Assembly: GCA_023428515.1 (NCBI GenBank)
Contig: JAEYXI010000192.1
Span: forward strand, 1-25,105
DNA length: 25,105 nt
Origin: Pseudomonadota bacterium
GTDB lineage: Bacteria > Pseudomonadota > Alphaproteobacteria > Rhizobiales > Rhizobiaceae
Direction of reading: 5' to 3'
Shown: positions 17,151 to 25,105 of the stretch, one piece after another
Layout of the letters: the number at the start of each line of letters is the position of its first letter
Numbering within the stretch: the first letter of the stretch is position 1
Made by a program: the position numbers and the translations under genes
Notes under the pieces: generated by a model
The model's input: only the letters and a program-made list of their open reading frames with translations
What the model was told of the DNA's origin: nothing
The model's database searches: none

Positions 17151-17185
17151 TACCTTGATCAGGCGGCGGGTCTTTGGGGTGAGTA

Positions 17186-17965
17186 ATGGTTACGCAGTTT
17201 ACCGCGCTTCGTACGGCTGTCGATGCAAAAGATGAGGATGTCCCTGCTCACGGGTCGTCGTTCTCCAGCAAGGTAGCGGAACTCCTGGAGCGCACCGAAT
17301 ATCGGCGTTGCGAAAGCGGCGAGGATATCGAAGCCATCTACCGCCTGCGCTATAGGTCATACAAACTGCACGGCTTCGTGGAAGAATCCCCGGACCAGAT
17401 CGTCACCGATGAACTGGACGACGCGCCCAATTGCTACCGGTTCGGCGTGTTCATAGATGGCGAGTTGGTGAGCACGGTGCGCATCCACCACATCTCGCAG
17501 GCCCAGCCCTACGGGCCGGTCATGAGGACCTTCGACGATCTCCTGCGCCCGCGGCTCGAGCGCGGCGAGAGCTTCATCAATCCGACCATGCTGGCCGCCG
17601 AACCGCACTATCGGTCCCCGTTCCAGGCCTTGCCCTATCTGACGCTGCGGCTCGGCCTCGTGGCCAGCGTCTACTTCGACGCCACCGCCTGCATCGGCGT
17701 GATCAGGGAGGAGCATACGGCGTTCTACCGGCGCATCTTCGGCGCCATGCAGGTGGGGGAGCCGAGGGAATACCCCCCGATCAACGTGCCGCTGGTGCTC
17801 TACGATGCGAATTGCGAGGCGAACAGGCAGCCGATCCTCAGGCGCTTCCCCTTCTTCAAGTCGACGGCCGTGGAGCAGCGCATGCTGTTCGCCAAGCCGG
17901 CGAAAGGCGAACTGGCGCCGCTGACCATCCTGCCGACTGCGAAATATTATCGCGACGCCGCCTAG
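17186..17965 (+). CDS. FeeM-like N-acyl amino acid synthase (GNAT, LuxI-related)
   Basis: The 259-residue protein matches the N-acyl amino acid synthase (FeeM) catalytic-domain pattern, a GNAT-fold branch related to LuxI autoinducer synthases that moves an acyl chain from acyl-ACP to an amino acid. The N-terminal IYRLRYRSYKLHGF (51-64) and DELDDAPNCYRFGVFIDG (75-92) echo the substrate-binding start of LuxI proteins. The stretches STVRIHH (96-102), NPTMLAAEP (132-140) and YLTLRLGLVASVYF (151-164), and RRFPFFKSTAVEQRMLF near the end (219-235), are family hallmarks. ATG 17186 is preceded by GGGGTGAG. No acyl-carrier protein gene is adjacent, so the cellular ACP would be the donor. The product could be a surface-active or signalling acyl amino acid; that is inference. 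Confidence 0.82.
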   Translation: MVTQFTALRTAVDAKDEDVPAHGSSFSSKVAELLERTEYRRCESGEDIEAIYRLRYRSYKLHGFVEESPDQIVTDELDDAPNCYRFGVFIDGELVSTVRIHHISQAQPYGPVMRTFDDLLRPRLERGESFINPTMLAAEPHYRSPFQALPYLTLRLGLVASVYFDATACIGVIREEHTAFYRRIFGAMQVGEPREYPPINVPLVLYDANCEANRQPILRRFPFFKSTAVEQRMLFAKPAKGELAPLTILPTAKYYRDAA

Positions 17966-18090
17966 GACAGGTCGCCTACCCAAGCCGTTTCCACTCCATC
18001 TCATTCCAACGGTGGGGTTGCGCGCCGCGATGCCGCTGGCATTATGGCCGCAACGACACCGCGAATAGGCGGGACGGGAGGAGAATGCGC

Positions 18091-20066
18091 ATGGTTGCGA
18101 CGGCTTTGGCCGGCGACATCGACACATTCCCGAAATACCTGCTGCGCAATGCCGAAAGGCTGGGCGACCGCCCCGCCATGCGCCACAAGGACTTCGGCAT
18201 ATGGCAGAGCTGGACCTGGCGCGAGCAGCTCGATGAGATCCGCAATCTCGCAATCGGGCTTCAGGCGCTGGGCCTCGGCAAGGGCGACCGCATCGCCGTG
18301 ATCGGCGCCAACCGTCCGCGCCTCTACTGGACCTTCGCTGCCGTGCAATCGCTCGGCGCAGTCCCAGTGCCGGTCTACGCCGACGCCGTGGCCGACGAGA
18401 TGGCCTATGTGCTCGACCATGCCGGCGTGCGTTTCGCCGTGGTGCAGGATCAGGAGCAAGTCGACAAGATCAGGTCCTCGGCGGCGAAAATCCTAGCGCT
18501 CACCGACGTGATCTACGACGAGCCGCGTGGCCTTGCCGGCTATCCGACGACAGGGCTCCATGCCTTCGCCGACATCCAGGCGTCGGGGGCCGAGCGCCTT
18601 GCGGCCGATCCTTCCGCTGCCGCAGCCTGGGAAGACGCCATCCGCGCGGCGAGCGGCGAGGATATCTGCGTCATGCTCTATACATCGGGAACGACCGGCC
18701 GCTCGAAGGGCGTGATGCTCAAGGCCGCGAGCGCCGTGCGGGCTGCACAAGATACTGTAGCCTTCGACCGTCTCACCGAGCATGACGGCGTGCTCGCCTA
18801 CCTGCCGCTCGCCTGGGTCGGCGACCACTATCTCAACTACGCGCAAGGCTATGTCGCCGGCCTCTGCATGAACTGCCCCGAAAGCACCGACACGGTGCCG
18901 CAGGATTTGCGCGAGATCGGCCCGACCTTCTACTTCGCGCCGCCGCGCATCTTCGAGTCGCTGCTCACCCGCGTCACCATCCGCATGGAGGACGCCGGCT
19001 GGCTGAAGCGGAAGCTGTTCCGGCATTTCATCGGCGTGGCGAAGCGGCATGGCGAGGCGATCCTCGAGGGACGGCCGGTGCCGCTGTCGGGCCGGCTGTC
19101 CTACGCACTCGGCGAATTCCTGATCTACGGGCCACTGAAGAATGTGCTCGGCTTCTCCAACATCCGCGTCGCCTATACGGCCGGCGAGGCGATCGGGCAG
19201 GACCTCTTCTCTTTCTTCCGCTCGCTCGGCATCAATTTGAAGCAGCTCTACGGGCAGACCGAAGCATTCCTCTATGTGACCTGCCAGAAGGACGGCGCGG
19301 TGCGCGCCGACACGGTCGGGCCTGCCGCACCCAATGTCGATATCCGCATTTCGGAAGCCGGCGAGGTGCAGTTCCGCTCGCCCGGCATGTTTACGGGCTA
19401 CTTCCAGCAGGAGGAGACGACTGCCGAGGCCATGACTGATGACGGCTATGTCCGCACCGGCGACGCCGGCTTCTTCGAACCGGACGGCCAGCTCAGGATC
19501 ATCGACCGCGCCAAGGATGTCGGCCGGTTGCAAGGCGGCGCGCTGTTCGCTCCGAAATACATCGAGAACACGCTGAAATTCTTCCCCGAGATCAAGGAGG
19601 CGGTGGCCTTCGGCAACGGCCGCGACGCCTGCACGGCGTTCCTCAACATCGACCTGCAGGCCGTCGGCAACTGGGCCGAGCGCAACAACATTGCCTATGC
19701 CTCCTACCAGGAGCTCGCCGGCCATCCCGAAGTGGCGGAGATCCTGGCGGCGCATGTAGACGCCACCAATCAACGCCTCTCGCGCGAGCCGATGATGGCT
19801 GGCGGGCAGATCAGCCGCTTCCTTGTCCTGCACAAGGAACTCGACGCGGACGACGGCGAGTTGACGCGCACGCTGAAAGTTCGCCGCGCCTTCGTGGCGG
19901 ACCGGTATGCGCCGCTGATCGAGGCGCTCTACGACGGTTCCCTTGAAAAATACGTCGAGACGGAGATGACCTACGAGGACGGACGCAAGGGCACGGTGCG
20001 CGCGACCGTCCGCATCCATGACGCCACGACCTATCCGACCGCGGCGCCGGCGCTCGAGGCCGCTGC

Positions 20067-20070
<4 letters not shown>
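18091..20070 (+). CDS. AMP-forming acyl-CoA synthetase (long-chain fatty acid-CoA ligase type)
   Basis: This 659-residue adenylate-forming enzyme activates a carboxylic acid to its CoA thioester with ATP. Motifs in order are the P-loop-like YTSGTTGRSKG (197-207), YGQTEA (387-392), YVRTGD (453-458), the hinge IDRAKD (471-476) and a C-terminal TLKVRR with the probable catalytic Lys596. Size and layout match long-chain (FAA1-like) synthetases. The frame extends upstream, but ATG 18091 is best placed, 8 nt after GGAGG (18078-18082); ATG 18085 is too close to it. The stop overlaps livG by 4 nt (ATGA), tying the ligase to the ABC transporter. The likely role is to trap an incoming fatty or aromatic acid as its CoA ester. 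The exact substrate is unknown. Confidence 0.92.
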
Positions 20071-20891
<821 letters not shown>

Positions 20892-20902
20892 AAGGATACG
20901 AC

Positions 20903-21052
20903 ATGGACCTCTCGAACCTGCCGCTCACACCGCTGATCTCGTTGATCGCCGGCATTGTCATCCTGATCATGCCCAGGCTGCTCAACTACATCGTCGCCAT
21001 CTACCTGATCATCGTCGGTCTGATCGGCCTCTTCCCGCAACTCGCGTCCTGA
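20903..21052 (+). CDS. 49-residue DUF3096 membrane protein
   Basis: This short gene encodes 49 residues with two hydrophobic helices joined by a short MPRLLNY turn (PLISLIAGIVILIMP and YIVAIYLIIVGLIGLF), which I recognise as the DUF3096 pattern. A well-spaced AAAGGA (20891-20896) lies 6 nt before ATG 20903. It starts 11 nt after livG and ends 34 nt before livH, so it is inside the operon. DUF3096 proteins have no established function. Its position suggests a small accessory of the transporter, but it may be a general membrane protein that joined the operon. Confidence 0.85.
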   Translation: MDLSNLPLTPLISLIAGIVILIMPRLLNYIVAIYLIIVGLIGLFPQLAS

Positions 21053-21086
21053 CCCAAACGCGCCGGCCTCGGCCGAAGGAGCGTGC

Positions 21087-22046
21087 ATGGAATTCCTGAA
21101 TTCCGTCTTCGTGAAGCCTTTCGCCGACATGGCCGGCGCGCCGGATTTCCTCTTGCAGGTGCTGTGGGAAGGACTGGTCGCCGGCGTGCTCTATGCGCTG
21201 ATCGCGCTCGGCTTCGTGCTGATCTACAAATCCTCGCGCATCTTCAACTTCGCGCAAGGCATCATGGTCGTCTTTGCGGCTCTGACGCTGGTTACCCTCC
21301 ACGAAAAGGGCGTGCCGGCGCTGCTTGCCCTGCCTCTGACGCTCGTAGTCATGTCCGTCCTGGCGGTCGCCATCGAGCGCGTGGTGCTTCGCCCGCTGGT
21401 CAACCAGCCCGACATCATCCTGTTCATGGCGACGATCGGCATCACCATGTTCCTGATCGGCTTCGGCGAGACCATCTTCGGCGGCGAGAACAAGGCGATG
21501 ATCACCGAGGCGCTTTACATCCCGACCGGCAGCTACACTCTCGAGCCGTTCGGCGGCTTCGTCTCGATCGAGCAGAAGGATCTCACCGCCGTGGTCGGCG
21601 CCATTATCCTTGTCTGCTGCCTGCTCCTCTTCCTCAACAAGTCGCGACTCGGGCGGGCGATCCGCGCGCTCGGCGACGACCACCAGGCGGCGCTCTCGGT
21701 TGGCATCTCGCTGTCGACCATCTGGGTGCTGGTCTGGTTCATCGCCGGCGTGATCGCGCTCGCCACCGGCATAGTCTGGGGCGCCAGGGCAGGGGTTTCC
21801 TTCGCGCTCGAGGTGATCGCCTACAAGGCGTTGCCGGTGCTGATGCTCGGCGGGCTGGAGTCGGTCAGCGGCGCCATCGTCGGCGGCATCGCCATCGGCG
21901 TGCTCGAAAAGCTGTTCGAGATTTATTGGGGCCAGCCTTTGCTCGGCGGCAACACCGAGACTTGGTTCGCCTTCATGCTGGCGCTGATCGTGCTGCTGTT
22001 CCGGCCGCAGGGCCTGTTCGGCGAGCGCATCATCGAGAGGGTGTGA
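21087..22046 (+). CDS. livH: branched-chain-type ABC transporter permease LivH
   Basis: This 319-residue inner-membrane permease has about eight hydrophobic helices. It carries the LivH marks: the early GLVAGVLYALIALGFVLIYKSSRIFNF-like start, IERVVLRPL, and the ATPase-contact loop GRAIRALGDDHQAALSVGIS. It ends with the usual RPQGLFGE. ATG 21087 follows AAGGAG (21076-21081). With LivM it forms the membrane channel of a high-affinity importer. It is followed after 3 nt by a gene for an unknown membrane protein, whereas livH and livM are normally adjacent. Confidence 0.93.
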   Translation: MEFLNSVFVKPFADMAGAPDFLLQVLWEGLVAGVLYALIALGFVLIYKSSRIFNFAQGIMVVFAALTLVTLHEKGVPALLALPLTLVVMSVLAVAIERVVLRPLVNQPDIILFMATIGITMFLIGFGETIFGGENKAMITEALYIPTGSYTLEPFGGFVSIEQKDLTAVVGAIILVCCLLLFLNKSRLGRAIRALGDDHQAALSVGISLSTIWVLVWFIAGVIALATGIVWGARAGVSFALEVIAYKALPVLMLGGLESVSGAIVGGIAIGVLEKLFEIYWGQPLLGGNTETWFAFMLALIVLLFRPQGLFGERIIERV

Positions 22047-22049
22047 GAG

Positions 22050-22454
22050 ATGGTGGGGAACGTGCCCGTCCTATTCTGCGTCATCGCCGTGGGTGGGATC
22101 GTAGCGGCAATGATCTGTGGGTTTTGGGGGCTCATGGGGCTGGCACTGGTGTTGCACTACCATCCTGAAGCTACGTTGCCCCAACTTCTCTGGGCCGGAT
22201 TCGTGCTCCTTGTGGCTACGCCGGCCGCGCTGCATGCCGTTATCTGGTGGAGGCTTGTCCGAAGCCGCGCTCTCGGTTTTATCGGTCCGCTCGCATTGCT
22301 AGGTGGCCTCGCGTTGGTGATGGTCGGCATCTATTTCGCAGTGATCTATCGCGGTGAATCTATTATCTACATGCCCTTCGTGCTGTCGGGCCTTCTGCTG
22401 GTGCTTGGCGCCTATTTCGCCAAATCGACGATGCGCGCGCGGGGCAGTGGCTGA
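22050..22454 (+). CDS. unknown four-helix membrane protein between livH and livM
   Basis: The 134-residue product is almost entirely hydrophobic, with four probable helices (about 5-35, 44-67, 75-99 and 105-125) and a basic end (RARGSG). I recognise no family. ATG 22050 lies 3 nt after the livH stop, and its TGA shares a base with the livM ATG, so it is translated as an integral part of the operon. The first part of the gene uses fewer GC-rich third positions than its neighbours (for example around 22080-22200), which could mean separate acquisition. It does not resemble LivH or LivM and is too short to be a permease duplicate. Confidence 0.7.
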   Translation: MVGNVPVLFCVIAVGGIVAAMICGFWGLMGLALVLHYHPEATLPQLLWAGFVLLVATPAALHAVIWWRLVRSRALGFIGPLALLGGLALVMVGIYFAVIYRGESIIYMPFVLSGLLLVLGAYFAKSTMRARGSG

Positions 22455-23530
22455 TGCTCTACCGCACCGTCGGCCAGTTCAAGACTTCCTACGCCGCGGA
22501 TCACGCGCTGTTTCCGGTCCGGCAGGATGCATGGCTGCTCGGCGTGATCCTCGTCTTCGCCTTCGTGGTCTTCCCGCTCACCGCAAGCGAGTTCGCCTTC
22601 AAGGCGCTGCTCATCCCGGTGCTGATCTATTCGCTGGCCGCACTCGGCCTCAACATCCTGACAGGCTATGCCGGGCAGCTCTCGCTCGGCACCGGCGCCT
22701 TCATGGGTGTCGGCGCCTATGCCTGCTACAAGCTGATCACGATCTTCCCCGAACTCAATCCGATCGCGGCGATCCTCCTCTCCGGCTTCTTCTCGGCGGC
22801 GGTAGGCGTCGCCTTCGGCCTGCCGTCGCTGCGCATCAAGGGTTTCTACCTCGCCATCGCCACGCTTGCCGCGCAGTTCTTCCTGGTATGGCTGTTCGAG
22901 AAATGGGCATGGCTCTACAACTACAATTCGTCGGGCGCGATCCAAGTGCCGACCGTCGACACGTTCGGCGTGCCGGTCTTCGGGCCGAATGCCCGGTCGA
23001 TCGTGCAATATTACGTCGTGCTCGGCATCGTGACGGTCGTCACCATCGCGGCGATCAACATCACGCGCGGCCGCATCGGGCGCATCTGGAAGTCGGTGCG
23101 CGACATGGACATCGCAGCCGAACTCGTCGGCATCAATTTGATGAAGGCGAAGCTCTCGGCCTTCGCCGTGTCATCCTACATCGTCGGCGTCACCGGGGCG
23201 CTGTTCGTCTTCCTGTGGCGGGGTGCTGCCGAGCCCGTCGTCTTCGACATACCGCTCTCCTTCCGCGTCCTTTTCATCGCCATCATCGGCGGGCTTGGCT
23301 CGATCCTCGGCAATTTCCTCGGCGCCATCCTGATCGTCGCGCTGCCGGTGTTGCTCGGCACCGTGCCGGCAGCGCTCGGCCTGCCGATAAGCTCGGCGAC
23401 CCAGGAGCACTTCAACACCATGATCATCGGGGCGCTGATCATCATGTTCCTGATCGTCGAGCCGCACGGGCTCGCGCGTTTCTGGCAGATCATCCGGGAA
23501 AAGCTCATCATCTGGCCTTTCCCGCACTAG
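22454..23530 (+). CDS. livM: branched-chain-type ABC transporter permease LivM
   Basis: This 358-residue permease has about ten hydrophobic segments. Family marks are NILTGYAGQLSLGTGAFMGVGAY, LPSLRIKGFYLAIATLA and the ATPase-contact loop GRIWKSVRDMDIAAELVGIN, followed by GGLGSILGNFLGA and the closing VEPHGLARFW. It partners LivH in the inner membrane. The ATG shares one base with the stop of the unknown membrane gene. Length is within the usual LivM range of about 320-420. Confidence 0.93.
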   Translation: MLYRTVGQFKTSYAADHALFPVRQDAWLLGVILVFAFVVFPLTASEFAFKALLIPVLIYSLAALGLNILTGYAGQLSLGTGAFMGVGAYACYKLITIFPELNPIAAILLSGFFSAAVGVAFGLPSLRIKGFYLAIATLAAQFFLVWLFEKWAWLYNYNSSGAIQVPTVDTFGVPVFGPNARSIVQYYVVLGIVTVVTIAAINITRGRIGRIWKSVRDMDIAAELVGINLMKAKLSAFAVSSYIVGVTGALFVFLWRGAAEPVVFDIPLSFRVLFIAIIGGLGSILGNFLGAILIVALPVLLGTVPAALGLPISSATQEHFNTMIIGALIIMFLIVEPHGLARFWQIIREKLIIWPFPH

Positions 23531-23610
23531 GCGTCGGACCGAAAGTGCGATGCTAAAAACAAGGAACCGGTACAGAGTGGAATCCAGAACGACAAAGCGG
23601 AGGAAATGAC

Positions 23611-24921
23611 ATGAAGACCAAGATGACCAGCCTGGCGCTTTCGGCGGTGCTGTCCATCGGTGTGCTCGGCGCGGCTCCGGCCTTCGCCGAAGATATCGTC
23701 AGCCTGCCCAACCTTTCCTACCGGACCGGGCCGTTCGCGGCGACCGGCATCCCGCTGATGAACGGCCAGCGCGACTACATGATGATGATCAACGAGCGCG
23801 ATGGCGGCATCAACGGCGTCAAGCTCGGCTACGAGGAGTGCGAAACAGGCTATTCCACCGAGAAGGGCGTCGAGTGCTATGAGAAGACCAAGGCGACGGG
23901 CATCGTCACGCAGCCCTGGTCGACCGGCATCACGCTGCAGGTTCTGCCGCGGTCCAATGTCGACAAGATCCCGATCCTGGCGCCCGGCTACGGCTTCTCG
24001 CCGATGGCCGACGGCAAGGTGTTCAAATGGGCCTTCAACCCGCCGGCCTCCTATTGGGACGGCGCGTCGATGATCCTCAGGCACATTTCGGGCGGCAATC
24101 TCGACAGCCTGAAGGGCAAGAAGATCGTTCTCCTCCACCTCGACGCGCCCTACGGCAAGGAGCCGATCCCGCTCCTCCAGGTGTTCGCCGAAAAGCATGG
24201 CTTCACCCTGGTGCCCATCCCGGTCGGCGTGAAGGAGATGCAGAACCAGTCCGCGCAATGGCTGCAGATCCGCCGCGAGAATCCCGATTTCGTACTGATG
24301 TGGGGCTGGGGCGCGATGAATGCCGGTGCGCTCACCGAGGCGGTGAAGACGAAATTTCCGATGGAGAAGTTCATCGGCATATGGTGGTCGGGCCATGACG
24401 GCGACATGAAAAGCGTCGGCGAGGCCGGAAAAGGCTACCGCTCGCTTTCCTGGAGCGTGCCGGTGTCCGACTCGCAGGCCATGCAGGACAACAAGAAATA
24501 CGTCCTTGACGCGAAGAAGACCGAGATCGGCGAAGGCGAGTTCGACTGGGTGTTCTACCAGCGCGGCGTGCTGATCTCGATGTTCACGGTGGAGGCGATC
24601 CGCGCCGCGCAGGAGCAGTTCAACACCAAGGTGGTGAACGCCGAGCAGCTTCGCTGGGGCTTTGAGAACCTGAAGCTCGACGAAGCGAGGCTCGCCGAGA
24701 TCGGCATGACCGGCATGATCGCTCCCTTCGAGACCTCCTGCGACAACCATTCCGGCCATGCAGGCGCCTGGATGCTCGAATGGGACGGCGCGAAATTCGT
24801 GAAAGTGTCGGACCTCTTGCAAGCCGACCAGACCGAGATCGCGCCGCTGGTCGAGGCCGAGGCGAAGAAATACGCCGACGCCAACGCGCCCTGGCCGATG
24901 AACGACGAGTGCAAGATGTAG
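23611..24921 (+). CDS. livK: periplasmic substrate-binding protein of the Liv-type transporter
   Basis: This 436-residue protein of the Leu/Ile/Val-binding (Peripla_BP_6) family starts at ATG 23611 after GGAGG (23599-23603). It has a Sec signal peptide ending AAPAFA at residue 26. The mature protein opens with an acidic EDIVSLP and contains several Cys (CETG, VECYE, TSCDN, DECKM near the C-terminus) that may form disulfides. It would deliver ligand to LivHM. Proteins of this longer subtype are often found beside acyl-CoA synthetases and are thought to bind carboxylates, aromatic or short-chain, rather than leucine; this is an inference from context. An 80-nt gap separates it from livM. Confidence 0.92.
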   Translation: MKTKMTSLALSAVLSIGVLGAAPAFAEDIVSLPNLSYRTGPFAATGIPLMNGQRDYMMMINERDGGINGVKLGYEECETGYSTEKGVECYEKTKATGIVTQPWSTGITLQVLPRSNVDKIPILAPGYGFSPMADGKVFKWAFNPPASYWDGASMILRHISGGNLDSLKGKKIVLLHLDAPYGKEPIPLLQVFAEKHGFTLVPIPVGVKEMQNQSAQWLQIRRENPDFVLMWGWGAMNAGALTEAVKTKFPMEKFIGIWWSGHDGDMKSVGEAGKGYRSLSWSVPVSDSQAMQDNKKYVLDAKKTEIGEGEFDWVFYQRGVLISMFTVEAIRAAQEQFNTKVVNAEQLRWGFENLKLDEARLAEIGMTGMIAPFETSCDNHSGHAGAWMLEWDGAKFVKVSDLLQADQTEIAPLVEAEAKKYADANAPWPMNDECKM

Positions 24922-24967
24922 CCCTCCTCTCCCCGCCCGCGGCAAGGCTATCGCGTATGAAGTTCGA

Positions 24968-25105
24968 CCCCCACTCCGGTTTGCTTCGCAAACCACCTCT
25001 CCCCCACGTGGTGGGGGCGAGGAAGGTGCCGAGCTTTAGGGCCGGCGTTTCCTCTACCCCGTGGAACGGGGGAGAGGTGGTTCGCGCAGCGAACCGGAGT
25101 GGGGG
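24968..25105. repeat. large inverted-repeat intergenic element (RIME/REP-like)
   Basis: Arms of 38 nt at 24968-25005 and 25068-25105 are inverted copies differing at about three positions. Both contain the core CACTCCGGTT and end in a G/C run. Inside are further hairpins: CCCCCAC/GTGGGGG (25001-25017), and a 12-bp stem with one mismatch at 25051-25077. The element begins 46 nt after the livK stop and reaches the window edge, so its true end is unknown. Its form matches mosaic repeats common between genes in rhizobia. Confidence 0.8.

Noticed and set aside
17431..18090. An N-terminal extension of the acyl-CoA synthetase reaching back into the acyltransferase gene
   Set aside because: The extension is a frame shadow of the FeeM-like gene; GGAGG at 18078-18082 marks ATG 18091 as the start.
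24968..25105. The end repeat as a CRISPR array or transposon end
   Set aside because: There are only two inverted arms, no regularly spaced direct repeats, and no transposase is visible in the window.

Overview
The window looks like chromosomal DNA of an alphaproteobacterium of the order Hyphomicrobiales (Rhizobiales), probably near Mesorhizobium, Aminobacter or Phyllobacterium. This rests on high GC, dense short-gap operons, stacked ABC/TRAP uptake systems, a Tat-exported TRAP binding protein and a fused indolepyruvate:ferredoxin oxidoreductase. The lineage is inferred from protein character only; no rRNA or tRNA gene is present. I see no phage, insertion sequence, CRISPR array or plasmid function.

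Left part (1-4600): a DMT-family exporter, a LacI-family regulator and a D-2-hydroxyacid dehydrogenase run as a probable operon. The regulator appears to use a CTG start and sits just behind a perfect 23-bp palindrome that could be its operator. A two-membrane-segment protein of unknown function and a convergent class I glutamine-amidotransferase-like hydrolase (peptidase C26) follow.

Middle left (4600-10830): a TRAP uptake system for an organic acid has its binding protein (dctP) on the plus strand, converging on dctQ-dctM on the minus strand across a bidirectional terminator. DctM carries a repetitive Pro/Gly-rich tail. Next come a solitary LivH-type ABC permease on the minus strand, a divergent CGNR zinc-finger regulator with a probably leaderless transcript, and a small lipoprotein.

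Middle right (11044-17965): a fused 2-oxoacid (indolepyruvate) ferredoxin oxidoreductase; a membrane PAS-GGDEF-EAL protein whose EAL domain is interrupted by an in-frame TAG at a normally serine position; and a FeeM/LuxI-like N-acyl amino acid synthase behind a strikingly AT-rich promoter region.

Right part (18091-25105): an acyl-CoA synthetase is translationally coupled to a branched-chain-type ABC transporter, in the order ligase, livG, a 49-aa DUF3096 membrane protein, livH, a 134-aa unknown membrane protein, livM, livK. The ligase suggests that the imported substrate is a carboxylic acid activated to a CoA thioester on entry, rather than an amino acid. No LivF-type ATPase is seen before the window ends in a large inverted-repeat element.

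The most unusual items are the amber-interrupted c-di-GMP gene beside the acyl-amino-acid synthase, the palindrome/CTG-start regulator, the repeat tail on DctM, and the two small membrane proteins built into the ligase-ABC operon.
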